This document shows, one piece after another, positions 35,683-44,909 of a stretch of DNA of 64,000 nt. The translations under genes and the position numbers were made by a program. How positions within the stretch are numbered: position 1 is the first letter of the stretch; every line of letters starts with the position of its first letter. Under the pieces are notes generated by a model. It did no database searches. It was not told the DNA's origin and was given only the letters and a program-made list of their open reading frames with translations. Location of the stretch: positions 1-64,000 of the forward strand of contig NZ_JUET01000030.1 of assembly GCF_001006485.1 (NCBI RefSeq). Direction: 5' to 3'. The stretch comes from Tannerella forsythia. Lineage in GTDB: Bacteria; Bacteroidota; Bacteroidia; Bacteroidales; Tannerellaceae.

Positions 35683-36648
35683 ATGGGCAAACGTCAGATT
35701 ATATTTCGTGCAGATGCCGGCAAGAGGATTGGATACGGGCATTTTGTACGTACATTGGCTTTGGCGGATATGCTAAAAGAAGAGTTTGAATGTGTATTCG
35801 TTACGCAAGACCCAACAGAATACCAAAAAAGAGAAGTTGAACGAATTTGCCCTCTAATAGGACTTCCTTCTGACAACAGTAAATTTTCATTGTTTTTAAG
35901 AATGCTTTCTGGCAAAGAGATAGTGGTATTAGATAATTATTTTTATTCAACTGATTATCAAAAAAAAATAAAGTCTAAAGGGTGTAAATTGGTCTGTATT
36001 GATGATATGCATGATAAGCATTATATTGCAGATGCTGTGATTAATCATGGATTAGATAACCCAAAATTGTTTGATGTTGAGCCATATACAAGGTTGCTTC
36101 TTGGGTTGGATTGGGCTTTGATACGTAAACCGTTTCGATGTTCTGGTTCCATTCGGGATCGAGAAAAAGGGCATATTGCTATTTCTTTTGGTGGCGCTGA
36201 TTGGAATAATCTTACAACAAAATTCTCTGAAAAAATCACGAATGACTGTGAAATAGACAGAATTACAGCAATTGTGGGGGATGCATTTCCATTTGAAAAG
36301 AAGCTGAAAAAGGTTGGTAAAGTCCAAATTGTCAAAAATCTAAGTGCTTTTCAGATGGCTGACTTATTTCGTAAGGTTGAATTTGTAATACTTCCATCAA
36401 GTACAGTTTGTATTGAAGCATTAGCTTGTAAATGTCCCGTAATTGCAGGATGGTATACAAAAAACCAAAAAGAAATGTATCATTCTCTATTAAAAAATAA
36501 AAGAATAGTTGGTTTGGGTTTTCTAAATGAGCGGACGATCCATGGTTTATGTAATGTGTCACAAATAAAGAGAGGGGATAATGATGTTAAAATCTGGGAA
36601 ATACAAGATATCTCAAAAAAATATATCCATGCTTTTCACGGAATATAA
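35683..36648 (+). CDS. pseG: UDP-2,4-diacetamido-2,4,6-trideoxy-beta-L-altropyranose hydrolase
   Basis: A 321-residue GT-B-fold hydrolase that releases UDP from the doubly acylated altrose derivative in pseudaminic acid synthesis. The N-terminal motif FRADAGKRIGYGHFVRTLALAD carries the catalytic His at about residue 20. Other family signatures are CIDDMHDKHY and the C-terminal donor-binding LPSSTVCIEALACKCPVIAGW. Length is close to known PseG. It follows the carrier protein after 41 bases. Confidence 0.9.
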   Translation: MGKRQIIFRADAGKRIGYGHFVRTLALADMLKEEFECVFVTQDPTEYQKREVERICPLIGLPSDNSKFSLFLRMLSGKEIVVLDNYFYSTDYQKKIKSKGCKLVCIDDMHDKHYIADAVINHGLDNPKLFDVEPYTRLLLGLDWALIRKPFRCSGSIRDREKGHIAISFGGADWNNLTTKFSEKITNDCEIDRITAIVGDAFPFEKKLKKVGKVQIVKNLSAFQMADLFRKVEFVILPSSTVCIEALACKCPVIAGWYTKNQKEMYHSLLKNKRIVGLGFLNERTIHGLCNVSQIKRGDNDVKIWEIQDISKKYIHAFHGI

Positions 36649-36872
36649 CAATGTTGTTTTTTAAGATATTCTTCCTACGGAAACACAAAGTAGACGCAAT
36701 AGTAATTGATGAAGGGTGAAAAATTTCGCAAAAAAACAATAGAAAATTCTCTTGATTTACTTTTGGTGAATGTGACAGTAAATAATTGAGATAATTTAAC
36801 AATAAACGTATGATATTTGCAGTCTTGTAAAAATATGCAAAGCCAATTCAAACAAATAATTCGTAATACAAT
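36649..36872. other. Non-coding gap between pseG and pseI
   Basis: 224 AT-rich bases with stop codons in every frame. A GATATTTG near 36,811 is one mismatch from the -7 consensus, so a separate promoter for pseI is possible but weak. I see no hairpin with a T run and no remnant gene I can name. Confidence 0.35.
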
Positions 36873-37883
36873 ATGAAGACAACAATTGTAGCAGAACTAT
36901 CAGCCAATCACAATGGAAGTATAAAAATCGCTATTGAAACAATTAAATCGGCAAAACGCGCTGGTGCTGACGCGATTAAGTTTCAAACTTACACTGCTGA
37001 GACAATGACTTTGAATTGTCATATGCCGGATTTTAAAATAGCACAAGGTACTTTATGGGATGGGCAGTATCTATATGATTTGTATCAGAAAGCATATACA
37101 CCATGGGAGTGGCATGATGAACTTTTTCGAATAGCAAAAGAAGAAGGGCTTCTCTGTTTTTCCACTCCTTTTGATAAGACGGCTGTTGATTTTTTAGAGA
37201 CATTAGGAAACCCGATTTATAAAATAGCTTCATTTGAGATTACAGATATATCGTTAATCGAATATACGGCAATGAAAATGAAACCAATGATTATATCAAC
37301 GGGCGTTGCAATGCTCGAAGATATTCAATTGGCGGTTGACACCTGTCGCGCAGTCGGTAATGATGATATAACACTTTTAAAGTGTACCTCTTCTTATCCA
37401 GCCCCAATAGAGGATGCAAACTTATGCATGATTCCAGATTTAGCTAAGCGCTTTGGTGTAAAATCTGGATTATCGGATCATACATTAGGGTCTATCTCTG
37501 CTATTACGGCAGTTGCTCTTGGAGCAACAATGATTGAAAAGCATTTTATTATGGATCGGTCTATAGGAGGCCCTGATGCGACATTCTCCATGAATGAAGC
37601 AGAGTTCAAACAAATGGTGAAAGATGTTCGTGATGCCGAAAAGATTATTGGAAAAATAAAATACGAATTAACTGATAAAATGAAAATAGGGCGTGAATTT
37701 AGTCGTTCATTATATATTGCTGAAGATATAAAAGAAGGGAATATACTTACAGAACGAAACGTGCGATCTGTTCGTCCTGGGTATGGTTTACATCCCAAAT
37801 ATCTAAAAGATATAATTGGAAAGAGAGTGAATCGAGACTTAAAAAAAGGAATGCGGTTGGACTTAGATTACATTAAGAAATGA
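36873..37883 (+). CDS. pseI: Pseudaminic acid synthase
   Basis: A NeuB-family synthase of 336 residues that condenses 2,4-diacetamido-2,4,6-trideoxy-L-altrose with phosphoenolpyruvate to give pseudaminic acid. The TIM-barrel part shows AELSANHNGSI, AIKFQTYTAETMT, LCFSTPFDKTAVDFLE, LLKCTSSYPAP and SDHTLGS; the C-terminal SAF (antifreeze-like) domain starts about residue 280 (FSRSLYIAEDIKEG, RSVRPGYGL). The TAETMT region fits PseI better than NeuB or LegI. It overlaps the next gene by four bases. Confidence 0.93.
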   Translation: MKTTIVAELSANHNGSIKIAIETIKSAKRAGADAIKFQTYTAETMTLNCHMPDFKIAQGTLWDGQYLYDLYQKAYTPWEWHDELFRIAKEEGLLCFSTPFDKTAVDFLETLGNPIYKIASFEITDISLIEYTAMKMKPMIISTGVAMLEDIQLAVDTCRAVGNDDITLLKCTSSYPAPIEDANLCMIPDLAKRFGVKSGLSDHTLGSISAITAVALGATMIEKHFIMDRSIGGPDATFSMNEAEFKQMVKDVRDAEKIIGKIKYELTDKMKIGREFSRSLYIAEDIKEGNILTERNVRSVRPGYGLHPKYLKDIIGKRVNRDLKKGMRLDLDYIKK

Positions 37884-39217
37884 TTGATGTTTTAAATTTA
37901 GAATGGACCTCATATCCTTCAAGGGATAGAAATACGGCAACTTTGATTTGTAATTATTTAAAGATGATGGAATTTTCCGTTGTGGAAAGGTCTGTATTTC
38001 ATGGATTTGAAATGATCAATAAGTACCATCCGTTATTATTATTTATAACAAATGGGACGGGTGCTAAAATTAATTTCCATATAGTTAAGTATGCAGCATT
38101 AAGAGGAATAAAAGTAATAACGTCTGTTTCAGAAGGAAATTTTAAAACCTCAAGCGAGACCCTACCTGAATTTGTATGGGGATGGAATAAAGATCATGTT
38201 TTCTATGAAAGAATAAACATGCAGTGGAGTGAACGAACTAGAAAGATGACTGTAGATGCGTATCCACAATTTCAGTCACAAATAAAAGTTTCAGGAGCAG
38301 CAGGATTTGATTATTATAAAATAGTTAAACCTCTCAAGAGAGATGTTTTTTTACACAAATATCACAAAGAAGGATATAATAAAATTATAGGTTGGGGATG
38401 TTGGGATTTTGCTGTCGCATTCCCTGGAGATACAAGATATGAATATTTTTTATCCTTATATGGAAGTGATACAATTACTCGATTTCAAAAAGATCGTGAT
38501 TTATCAAATCAAGTATTATTAAATATCATCGAGAAGAATCCCGATATTTTGTTCTTACTAAAAGAACATCCCGGAAATACAAGAGGATTATTTGAATCAG
38601 GAATAGCCGGAGCCGAAAAATTCCCCAATGTCCTTATATTGAAAAAAGAATCAATCGTTGATTGTATTGCGGTAAGTGATTTCTGGATTACGTATGAATC
38701 TACGACCGTTATTGAGGCATGGCTCTTAGGGAAACAAACATGCTTGTTAAATCCTACGGGAATTGATTTTCCACGGGCGAATGTGTATAAAGGTTCTCCG
38801 AATTACCCTGATGTACCTACATTGCAGGCTGCAATTGATTCCTTCTATTCAACGCATGAATTGCCCGGCTTTCAGGCAATGGAATCGGAGAGAAAAGAAG
38901 TGATCAGGGAGACGATACAATGGGATGACGGACTGAATCATGTCAGAGCCGGAAATGAAATTATCCGTGTTTTAAAAGAAGAAGAGAAGCGAGAGAAAAA
39001 AAGAATTCCTTTTGATTTGAGAAAGATTAAATGGAAACAATATTTGCTTTCACGTGGGATCCCTCGAAAAACAAACAATTTTATTTATGACAAACTGAGA
39101 GGATTTGATCACGAAGAACTGTCTCAACGGAATGCAGAAATATATAATCAACAGATTGCCTATTATAAAAAAATGGGATTATCAAAAGAGGATCTACGAA
39201 CAATAACAGTAATATAA
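37880..39217 (+). CDS. gtfS: Probable nonulosonic acid (pseudaminic acid) transferase
   Basis: A 445-residue protein with GT-B-like features similar to capsule-transferase families: DVLNLEWTSYPSRD at the start, FLLKEHPGN and SDFWITYESTTVIEAWLLGK in the C-terminal half, which resembles sialyl/Kdo-type donor domains. It is translationally coupled to pseI, which strongly suggests it uses CMP-Pse as donor. The symbol follows the T. forsythia gtfSMILE naming as I remember it and the position; activity is inferred. The last 200 bases look less AT-rich than the 5' part. Confidence 0.7.
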   Translation: MIDVLNLEWTSYPSRDRNTATLICNYLKMMEFSVVERSVFHGFEMINKYHPLLLFITNGTGAKINFHIVKYAALRGIKVITSVSEGNFKTSSETLPEFVWGWNKDHVFYERINMQWSERTRKMTVDAYPQFQSQIKVSGAAGFDYYKIVKPLKRDVFLHKYHKEGYNKIIGWGCWDFAVAFPGDTRYEYFLSLYGSDTITRFQKDRDLSNQVLLNIIEKNPDILFLLKEHPGNTRGLFESGIAGAEKFPNVLILKKESIVDCIAVSDFWITYESTTVIEAWLLGKQTCLLNPTGIDFPRANVYKGSPNYPDVPTLQAAIDSFYSTHELPGFQAMESERKEVIRETIQWDDGLNHVRAGNEIIRVLKEEEKREKKRIPFDLRKIKWKQYLLSRGIPRKTNNFIYDKLRGFDHEELSQRNAEIYNQQIAYYKKMGLSKEDLRTITVI

Positions 39218-39230
39218 GTATAGAGGTACA

Positions 39231-39993
39231 ATGGATATAGGGCAAATAAGAAAAGACGTACATGCATATTATCATTCCATATTTAATGATAAATATGGTA
39301 GATATGTGAGAATCCTGGAACTCTTTCCTCCAATAAAAGAGTCTGATTGCATTCTTGATTATGGTTGTGGGACAGGTTGTGTCAGTCAATATTTTTACAA
39401 CAAATACAAATGTAAAGTTGATGCGGTAGAGCAATCTGAAATAGAGTTAACGAAAGCAAAAATAAGTTTTCAGGGGGGGGGTAAAATGGATGACTATTCA
39501 TGAATTTTCATTTCCTGAATTAAAGTACGATCTTGTTTTTTCATCACAAGTAATAGAACACGTACATAATGTTGGTAATTATTTATGTAGAATAAATAGA
39601 ATGCTAAAATCAGGAGGATGCTTGATTATCAGTTTGCCAAACATTATAAACCCTAATTTTATATGGGGGACTTTCTTTATATCTACTGATCGTCTACGAA
39701 GGCATTCTATGGAAATGTTGTCAAATTATAATAAGGTGCATAATCATATTAACGCATGGGATGCATATAATTTTGTTACCTTATTGGCTTCGTGTGGTTT
39801 TGAAATGGAAGCATACTTACCAATAGAAGGAGTTGCCCAACCTTACTTTATATGGAAAAGAATTCCTATAATAGGGAAATGGCTACCTGCGTACACCAAT
39901 AAAAAGAATCGTGGAAAGAGGGGGAATTGGTCATATACAATGAGCTTTAGATTCAAGAAAGTAAGAGAGGCATGTATCGAAAACTATGATTGA
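39231..39993 (+). CDS. Class I SAM-dependent methyltransferase, interrupted at a poly-G tract (phase-variable, OFF)
   Basis: A methyltransferase in two frames. The first part contains the SAM-binding motif ILDYGCGTGCVSQYF and stops at 39501-39503. The second, in the next frame, has YDLVFSSQVIEHV and GGCLIISLPNIINP and continues to 39993. The break is at a run of nine G (39473-39481). With one G fewer the frames join into one 253-residue protein (junction QGGVKWMTIHEF). It lies between the probable Pse transferase and a GT4 gene, so it probably O-methylates a sugar of the same glycan. As sequenced, the product is truncated after about 90 residues. Confidence 0.85.
39473..39481 (+). repeat. G9 homopolymer tract (slippage switch)
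   Basis: Nine consecutive G at the frame break of the second methyltransferase. G8 or G11 would give the full-length frame. Confidence 0.87.
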
Positions 39994-40006
39994 ATAAAAT
40001 AGTTAA

Positions 40007-41155
40007 ATGAGGAAAATCTATTTTTTTACCAGATCATACTTGCCTAGTGTAGGAGGGGGAGTGATAACACGATTGAGAAAGGTGGAAATATTCCGTAATG
40101 CCGGTTATGATGTGACAGTTGTGACACCTAATTATGAGAATAAAACCATAATTTGCTCAGAGAATTTGATAAAAATACCATATTTAAATAATAAGATTGA
40201 TTTGTGGTTTGAGAATTTTGGCATTTATGAAGATTATTTAGATAAATGGGTGCGTACTTCATATAGATACCTAAAGGATAGGATAAAAAAAGATGACATC
40301 CTTTTTTGTACGAGTGGCGGTGAGTTGGGTATGATAAAATTAGGTTTCTTGTTAAAGAAGAGTCTGGGATGTAAATTTGTGGTTAATTTTCATGATCCTA
40401 TTAATTATACGACGGTTAATGGCCTAAGTCGTACTCCTCCTGTTTTTGCTGTAAAACGAGATGCTTTTGAGGCTAAATATGTTCCAGAGGCAGATATGGT
40501 TATTACATCTTCTATGACTTTAAATTTGGCACTAAAGAAGAAATATCCTCGGATTAAAATAGTTAAAAACTGCTATCATGGTTATACAAAGAAGATACCA
40601 ATTAGCATAGAAGAAAAAAAGAACTCTTATCCGCTTAGAATTCTTTATGGTGGGGTATTGGCGAAAGAGCAATCGCCTGAAATATTGGCGGAAGCTATTT
40701 TGAAAACGACAAACGTAGAGGGAATATTTATTGGTAAATATGAAAATTATACACCAATGTTGAAATATGATAAGTCTGATAGGATTAAGTTATTGCCAAT
40801 GATGTCTCACGATCAATATATAATAACAATGTCAAAGAGTGCCGATATTGGTTTTCTCTCTCTGAGAGGAGATTATTGGGGCGCTTGTGTTCCTTCCAAA
40901 TTATTTGAATATATTAATATGGGACTACCTGTGTTAGCTTCTATACCATTAGGTGATGCATTTGATATTATTAATGAGAATAACTATGGAAGAGCTGTTT
41001 ATTATAAAGATATGAATGGGTTAATAGAAGCTATAAAATACATGTCTAATCCTGATACTCTTGATACTATGCGAAGAAATGTTTTTGAAGATAGAGAGAA
41101 ATGGGCATTTGATGTCAACTTTGCAAATGTATTAGAATGGATAAAAGAATTATAA
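40007..41155 (+). CDS. Glycosyltransferase, GT4-like
   Basis: A 382-residue GT-B glycosyltransferase. The N-terminal acceptor half begins FFTRSYLPSVGGGVITRL (GGG loop), and the C-terminal half contains ILYGGVLAKEQSPEILAEAI and CVPSKLFEYINMGLPVLASIP, the donor-binding region with the usual Glu. It lies in the AT-rich block before the AsnB-like gene. By order it would be the second of five glycosyltransferases (gtfM in the T. forsythia naming, if I recall it correctly), possibly transferring the amidated ManNAcA. Donor and acceptor are inferred only. Confidence 0.85.
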   Translation: MRKIYFFTRSYLPSVGGGVITRLRKVEIFRNAGYDVTVVTPNYENKTIICSENLIKIPYLNNKIDLWFENFGIYEDYLDKWVRTSYRYLKDRIKKDDILFCTSGGELGMIKLGFLLKKSLGCKFVVNFHDPINYTTVNGLSRTPPVFAVKRDAFEAKYVPEADMVITSSMTLNLALKKKYPRIKIVKNCYHGYTKKIPISIEEKKNSYPLRILYGGVLAKEQSPEILAEAILKTTNVEGIFIGKYENYTPMLKYDKSDRIKLLPMMSHDQYIITMSKSADIGFLSLRGDYWGACVPSKLFEYINMGLPVLASIPLGDAFDIINENNYGRAVYYKDMNGLIEAIKYMSNPDTLDTMRRNVFEDREKWAFDVNFANVLEWIKEL

Positions 41156-41159
41156 TAAG

Positions 41160-42977
41160 ATGTGTGGAATAACAGGGTATATCTCGAGTTCAGCTCATAT
41201 TTTAGTTTCTGATTTTTATAGGGCACATAGATTAATTAGACATAGAGGTCCCGATGATGAAGGCTTTGTTATGTTGAATCAGGGAAGACAATTTCACTCT
41301 TATAGGGGAGATGAAACGATTGATCATTTTCGGAAATTGCCACATCTATTGACTGAAAGTACGACAAATTTTATATTTGGTCATCGGAGGTTGTCAATAT
41401 TAGACATCACATCTAAAGGACATCAACCTTTTTTATCTGATGATGGAAATTATGTAATAACATATAATGGTGAAGTTTATAACTATAAAAATTTACGCGA
41501 TGAATTGGAGTGTAAAGGATATCACTTTCACTCGGATTCTGACACAGAAGTTGTATTATACTCGTATGTAGAATGGGGGAAAGGATGCTTTGCCAAATTT
41601 AATGGTATGTGGGCATTAGCTATTTATGATAAAAAGAAAGATGAAATTATTTTGTCAAGAGATCGTTTTGGCATAAAACCTCTTTATTATACAATAACGG
41701 GAAATGGTTCTTTTTGTTTTGGCAGTGAATTGAAATTTATTAGAGCTTTAGATACTTCTTTAGACGTAATAAATAAGAATGTTGTTCGTAATTATTTGCA
41801 AAGCTGTTTCTTAAATAATACAGAAGAGACTTTTTTTTGTAATATTAAAGAGTTAGAACCAGCTCATCTTTTGATATTATCCAAAGGCCGTATAGAGATT
41901 GAAAAATATTGGTCGTTTACTCCACAACAAACTATTACAGACATAAATGAGGCAGTAGAGCATTTTTCTTTACTTTTTGAAGATTCAGTGAAGCAATATA
42001 TACAGTCTGATGTGGAAGTTGGAGCCTTGCTTAGTGGAGGATTAGACTCAAATTTAATTGTTGGTGTAATGAGTAAATTAGGGTGTAAACCACAATGTTT
42101 TTCAGCTGTATTTGAAGATGAAAGGTTTAGTGAAAAAAAATATATAGATGAGAGTGTGCAATATTATAATTTGAATGCCCATTATATATATCCAAATCCT
42201 ACGGATTTCCTGAAAGATTCATATGATATGATGTACCATATGGAAGAACCATTTAGATCATTGTCTGCCTATTCTGGTTTTTATATATATAAATATATGC
42301 AAATGCAAACGGCTTCTGTGAAAGTTGTATTGAATGGGCAAGGAGCAGATGAATTATTTGGGGGATATACCAATGATTATTTTGTGTTTTTTGCGGAACT
42401 TTTATTGCAGGGGCGTATAAGTAAATTTTTCAGAGAAGTTCATCTCTTCTCTAAAAGAAGACGAATTCCTTTTAGCTTGATATGTAGACATATTTTGAGG
42501 GCTTGTCTTTTTAATAATAATTTTCCGGAGCATTGTTTATCGGGAATAACGAAAACCCCACTAAGGGAATATTTACGTTATGAAGATAGAAATTCAATGG
42601 CTTTTGGGATTGAGGCTAGAGTACCTTTTTTAGATTATCGAATAGTTGAGTTTGCTTTATCTTTATCTACTAGTTTGAAAATAGATAATTTTATAAATAA
42701 AAGAATTGAAAGAATTAGTGCAGCAGGGACAGTGGTTGACTATATTATAAATAGAGAAGATAAGATGGGCTTTGTCTCTCCCCAAGAAATGTGGCAACAA
42801 ACAGATCTAAAAAGAGCGTTTGATGAGGTTTTTTTAACAAAGAAATTGAGTGCCATAACGTCTATGCCAATAGACCCCTTACTGAAAGAATATGATAATT
42901 ATTGTTCTGGAAAAAATGAGAATTGGGGGAAAATATGGAGGATTTATTGTTTATATAAATGGGAGGAAATGTTATAG
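41160..42977 (+). CDS. Glutamine-dependent amidotransferase, asparagine synthase B-like
   Basis: A 605-residue protein with an N-terminal class II glutamine amidotransferase domain (Cys2 nucleophile in MCGITGYI, RHRGPDDEG, NGEVYNY) and a C-terminal ATP-binding synthetase domain (SGGLDSNLIVG P-loop, NGQGADELFGGY, GIEARVPFLD). In glycan loci such proteins amidate uronic acids, as proposed for O-antigen GalNAcA amides. Here a likely job is turning ManNAcA into its uronamide. Forming the acetamidino group on pseudaminic acid is an alternative. It follows the GT4 gene after four bases. Confidence 0.88.
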   Translation: MCGITGYISSSAHILVSDFYRAHRLIRHRGPDDEGFVMLNQGRQFHSYRGDETIDHFRKLPHLLTESTTNFIFGHRRLSILDITSKGHQPFLSDDGNYVITYNGEVYNYKNLRDELECKGYHFHSDSDTEVVLYSYVEWGKGCFAKFNGMWALAIYDKKKDEIILSRDRFGIKPLYYTITGNGSFCFGSELKFIRALDTSLDVINKNVVRNYLQSCFLNNTEETFFCNIKELEPAHLLILSKGRIEIEKYWSFTPQQTITDINEAVEHFSLLFEDSVKQYIQSDVEVGALLSGGLDSNLIVGVMSKLGCKPQCFSAVFEDERFSEKKYIDESVQYYNLNAHYIYPNPTDFLKDSYDMMYHMEEPFRSLSAYSGFYIYKYMQMQTASVKVVLNGQGADELFGGYTNDYFVFFAELLLQGRISKFFREVHLFSKRRRIPFSLICRHILRACLFNNNFPEHCLSGITKTPLREYLRYEDRNSMAFGIEARVPFLDYRIVEFALSLSTSLKIDNFINKRIERISAAGTVVDYIINREDKMGFVSPQEMWQQTDLKRAFDEVFLTKKLSAITSMPIDPLLKEYDNYCSGKNENWGKIWRIYCLYKWEEML

Positions 42978-43181
42978 GTTGTGCAAAGTGTTATACCTGA
43001 AAGAAATATAGTTGTAGTTGTATTTTGTGTGGCAAAAAGTAAGAGAAACAAGTCTTGTAGAAAATTTCAAACTGGGAACATACATCAATCGGACAGTACG
43101 GGGGGGGCTATTTGACATAGAGCACACCGGAACCGTCAATTATGGGGAGCGAGGTGTCAGCGGCATATAAAGAGCTAAAGG
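42978..43181 (+). pseudogene. Decayed duplicate of the fic 5' end, with a G8 tract
   Basis: From about 43030 to 43096 the sequence closely matches the upstream region and first 11 or so codons of the intact fic gene at 44.9 kb (ggcaaaaagtaag, then codons for ENFKxGTYIN). The fic start codon is replaced by GTA. Past this the match is lost. A G8 run lies at 43100-43107. A short open frame runs through it to a TAA before the AlbA-type gene, but it does not look like a complete gene. Confidence 0.6.
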
Positions 43182-44531
43182 ATGATGCATGAAAACCAAA
43201 ATACGGAATTTAAATCTTCGTGGCGTGAAGAATATATCCGTTACATATCGGCGTTCAGCAATAGTGAAGGTGGTTTTTTGTATCTGGGAGTCAATGATGA
43301 AGGTGTGGTTATCGGATTGGACAACGCTGAAAAATTATTGGAAACATTGCCTAATCTGATTAATCAAAAAACAGGGATTCTACCGGTTGTTAAAATAAGA
43401 GATGAGGGTGGAAAACGGTATATTGTCCTTACCGTGCATCCGAGTATTGTCCCGATTTCATATCACGGTCACTACTATATACGGAGTGGAAGCGTAACGA
43501 CTGAACTGCAGGGGCCTCAGTTGTCCGAATTTCTACTCAAAAAACACGGGGTTACCTGGGAGGAAATTGAGGTGGATGATTTTACGGAGGAAGAATTGGA
43601 TTTGGAAACGATAGAGCGTTTTAAAATATTGGCCAGAGATCGCTTGCCTTATGTTAAAGAAGAAAAGTCAAAGATGATTTTGCAGAAACTCAATTTGATC
43701 AAAGGAGATAAATACAAACGGGCCGCGGTGTTGTTGTTTGCTAAAAATCCGCAAAAATATTTTCTTCAAGCCCGAATCAGGATTGGAAAATTTTTGAATG
43801 AAGCGGAGATCCTTACCAGCGATATCGTGGAAGGAAACCTGTTCAGACAAGTCGATTTGTCTTTAGATATCCTGCGAACCAAATATTTGCTCAGTCCCAT
43901 TTCGTATGAAGGGATTTATCGACGCGAAAAACTGGAATATCCCTATGAGGCTTTGCGTGAAGCGGTGCTTAATGCCGTTATCCATCGTGATTATATGATT
44001 ACTTCCAATATTCAGATTCGCGTATATCCCGATAAATTGGAGATCATGAACGATGGTAAGCTACCGGGGGAAATCACGGTAGAAGACCTTAAGAACGTCC
44101 ATAATTCGATTCCTCGTAATTTCTTGATTGCGGATACTTTTTATAAATCCGGGCAAATAGAGAATTGGGGGCGTGGAACGATTCGCATCATTAAAGAATG
44201 TGTCGATAACGGATTACCACAACCGTTGTTCTATGTGAATAAGCACCTGTTTACGGTTCGTCTTCTTTTGAATCGTACCGATAAGGTCACCGATAAGGTC
44301 ACCGATAAGGTCACCGATAAGGTCACCGATAGCTTATCCGAAAAACAAAAAAAAATCATGTCGTTATTACGCGAAAATAACAGAATGACGTTATCCGATT
44401 TGTCTGAAGCGTTGGGAATATCGCGTCGTAAGATAGTAGATCATACCAATAAACTTAAAGAAAAAGGGGTGCTGATGCGTGTAGGAAATAATAAATCCGG
44501 GTACTGGCAAGTTATCATGTCTTCGGAATAG
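43182..44531 (+). CDS. AlbA_2 (Schlafen-type) / RecG-like ATP-binding transcriptional regulator
   Basis: A 449-residue protein. Residues 1-120 are an AlbA_2/Schlafen domain (ENQNTEFKSSW, AFSNSEGGFLYLGVND, YIRSGSVT), residues about 255-375 an HATPase_c_4 domain (EALREAVLNAVIHRDY, NDGKLPGEIT, NWGRGTIRI) and residues about 395-449 a winged helix (MTLSDLSEALGISRRKI). Between the last two lies the repeat TDKV four times. The family acts as nucleic-acid binding regulators or defence-type proteins; the role here is unknown. It interrupts the glycan locus and has composition between that of the AT-rich block and the flanks. Confidence 0.87.
   Translation: MMHENQNTEFKSSWREEYIRYISAFSNSEGGFLYLGVNDEGVVIGLDNAEKLLETLPNLINQKTGILPVVKIRDEGGKRYIVLTVHPSIVPISYHGHYYIRSGSVTTELQGPQLSEFLLKKHGVTWEEIEVDDFTEEELDLETIERFKILARDRLPYVKEEKSKMILQKLNLIKGDKYKRAAVLLFAKNPQKYFLQARIRIGKFLNEAEILTSDIVEGNLFRQVDLSLDILRTKYLLSPISYEGIYRREKLEYPYEALREAVLNAVIHRDYMITSNIQIRVYPDKLEIMNDGKLPGEITVEDLKNVHNSIPRNFLIADTFYKSGQIENWGRGTIRIIKECVDNGLPQPLFYVNKHLFTVRLLLNRTDKVTDKVTDKVTDKVTDSLSEKQKKIMSLLRENNRMTLSDLSEALGISRRKIVDHTNKLKEKGVLMRVGNNKSGYWQVIMSSE
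44277..44330 (+). repeat. 12-bp tandem repeat, four units
   Basis: The unit accgataaggtc occurs four times exactly (44277-44324) with a further half unit, encoding the TDKV repeat of the AlbA-type protein. As 12 is a multiple of three, changes in copy number would change linker length and keep the frame. Confidence 0.95.
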
Positions 44532-44565
44532 TATGGAAGCGTTTTTAAAGAAAAAGAGGAATCTT

Positions 44566-44734
44566 TGCAATTTGAGGAAGGATAGACTGCAGAAACAGGC
44601 AGCCACTGGAAAATAAACAAACGAGAATAAAGGATGTGTTGGAATCTGTAATAGATAAAGAATAGACAGAAACAATGAACAAAACTATTTGCATCGGTTT
44701 AGGGTATATCGGTTTTCCGACAGCGGCGATGCTG
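44566..44734 (+). pseudogene. Truncated duplicate of the wecC leader and first codons
   Basis: About 169 bases are nearly identical (roughly nine in ten bases by eye) to 46126-46295, covering the wecC leader and its first 20 codons (start at 44676, ICIGLGYIGFPTAAML). The match stops at 44734. The copy lies after the AlbA-type gene and before the 41-bp repeats and fic. It leaves a direct repeat on either side of fic that could recombine. Confidence 0.85.
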
Positions 44735-44761
44735 TTACTCCGCATGAATGGGATAACAAGA

Positions 44762-44894
44762 CAAAAAGTAAAATAAGGCACATCATTATTTTCGTTTTTC
44801 GGCAAAAAGTAAAATAAGGCACATCATTATTTTCGTTTTTCGGCAAAAAGTAAAATAAGGCACATCATTATTTTCGTTTTTCGGCAAAAAGTAA
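44762..44894 (+). repeat. 41-bp tandem repeat, three units plus a partial, upstream of fic
   Basis: Three copies of a 41-base unit (starting 44762, 44803, 44844) and a partial at 44885, reading caaaaagtaaaataaggcac and onward. Where units join, a 13-bp inverted repeat with two mismatches can form around CGGC. The last partial unit runs into the fic leader, 16 bases before its ATG. No spacers separate the units, so it is not a CRISPR array. It may hold operators or promoter spacing for fic. Confidence 0.92.
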
Positions 44895-44909
44895 GAAAAA
44901 ATAATTTCA

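Noticed and set aside
44762-44894. The 41-bp repeats as a CRISPR array
   Set aside because: The units are directly joined with no spacers and no cas genes are in the window.
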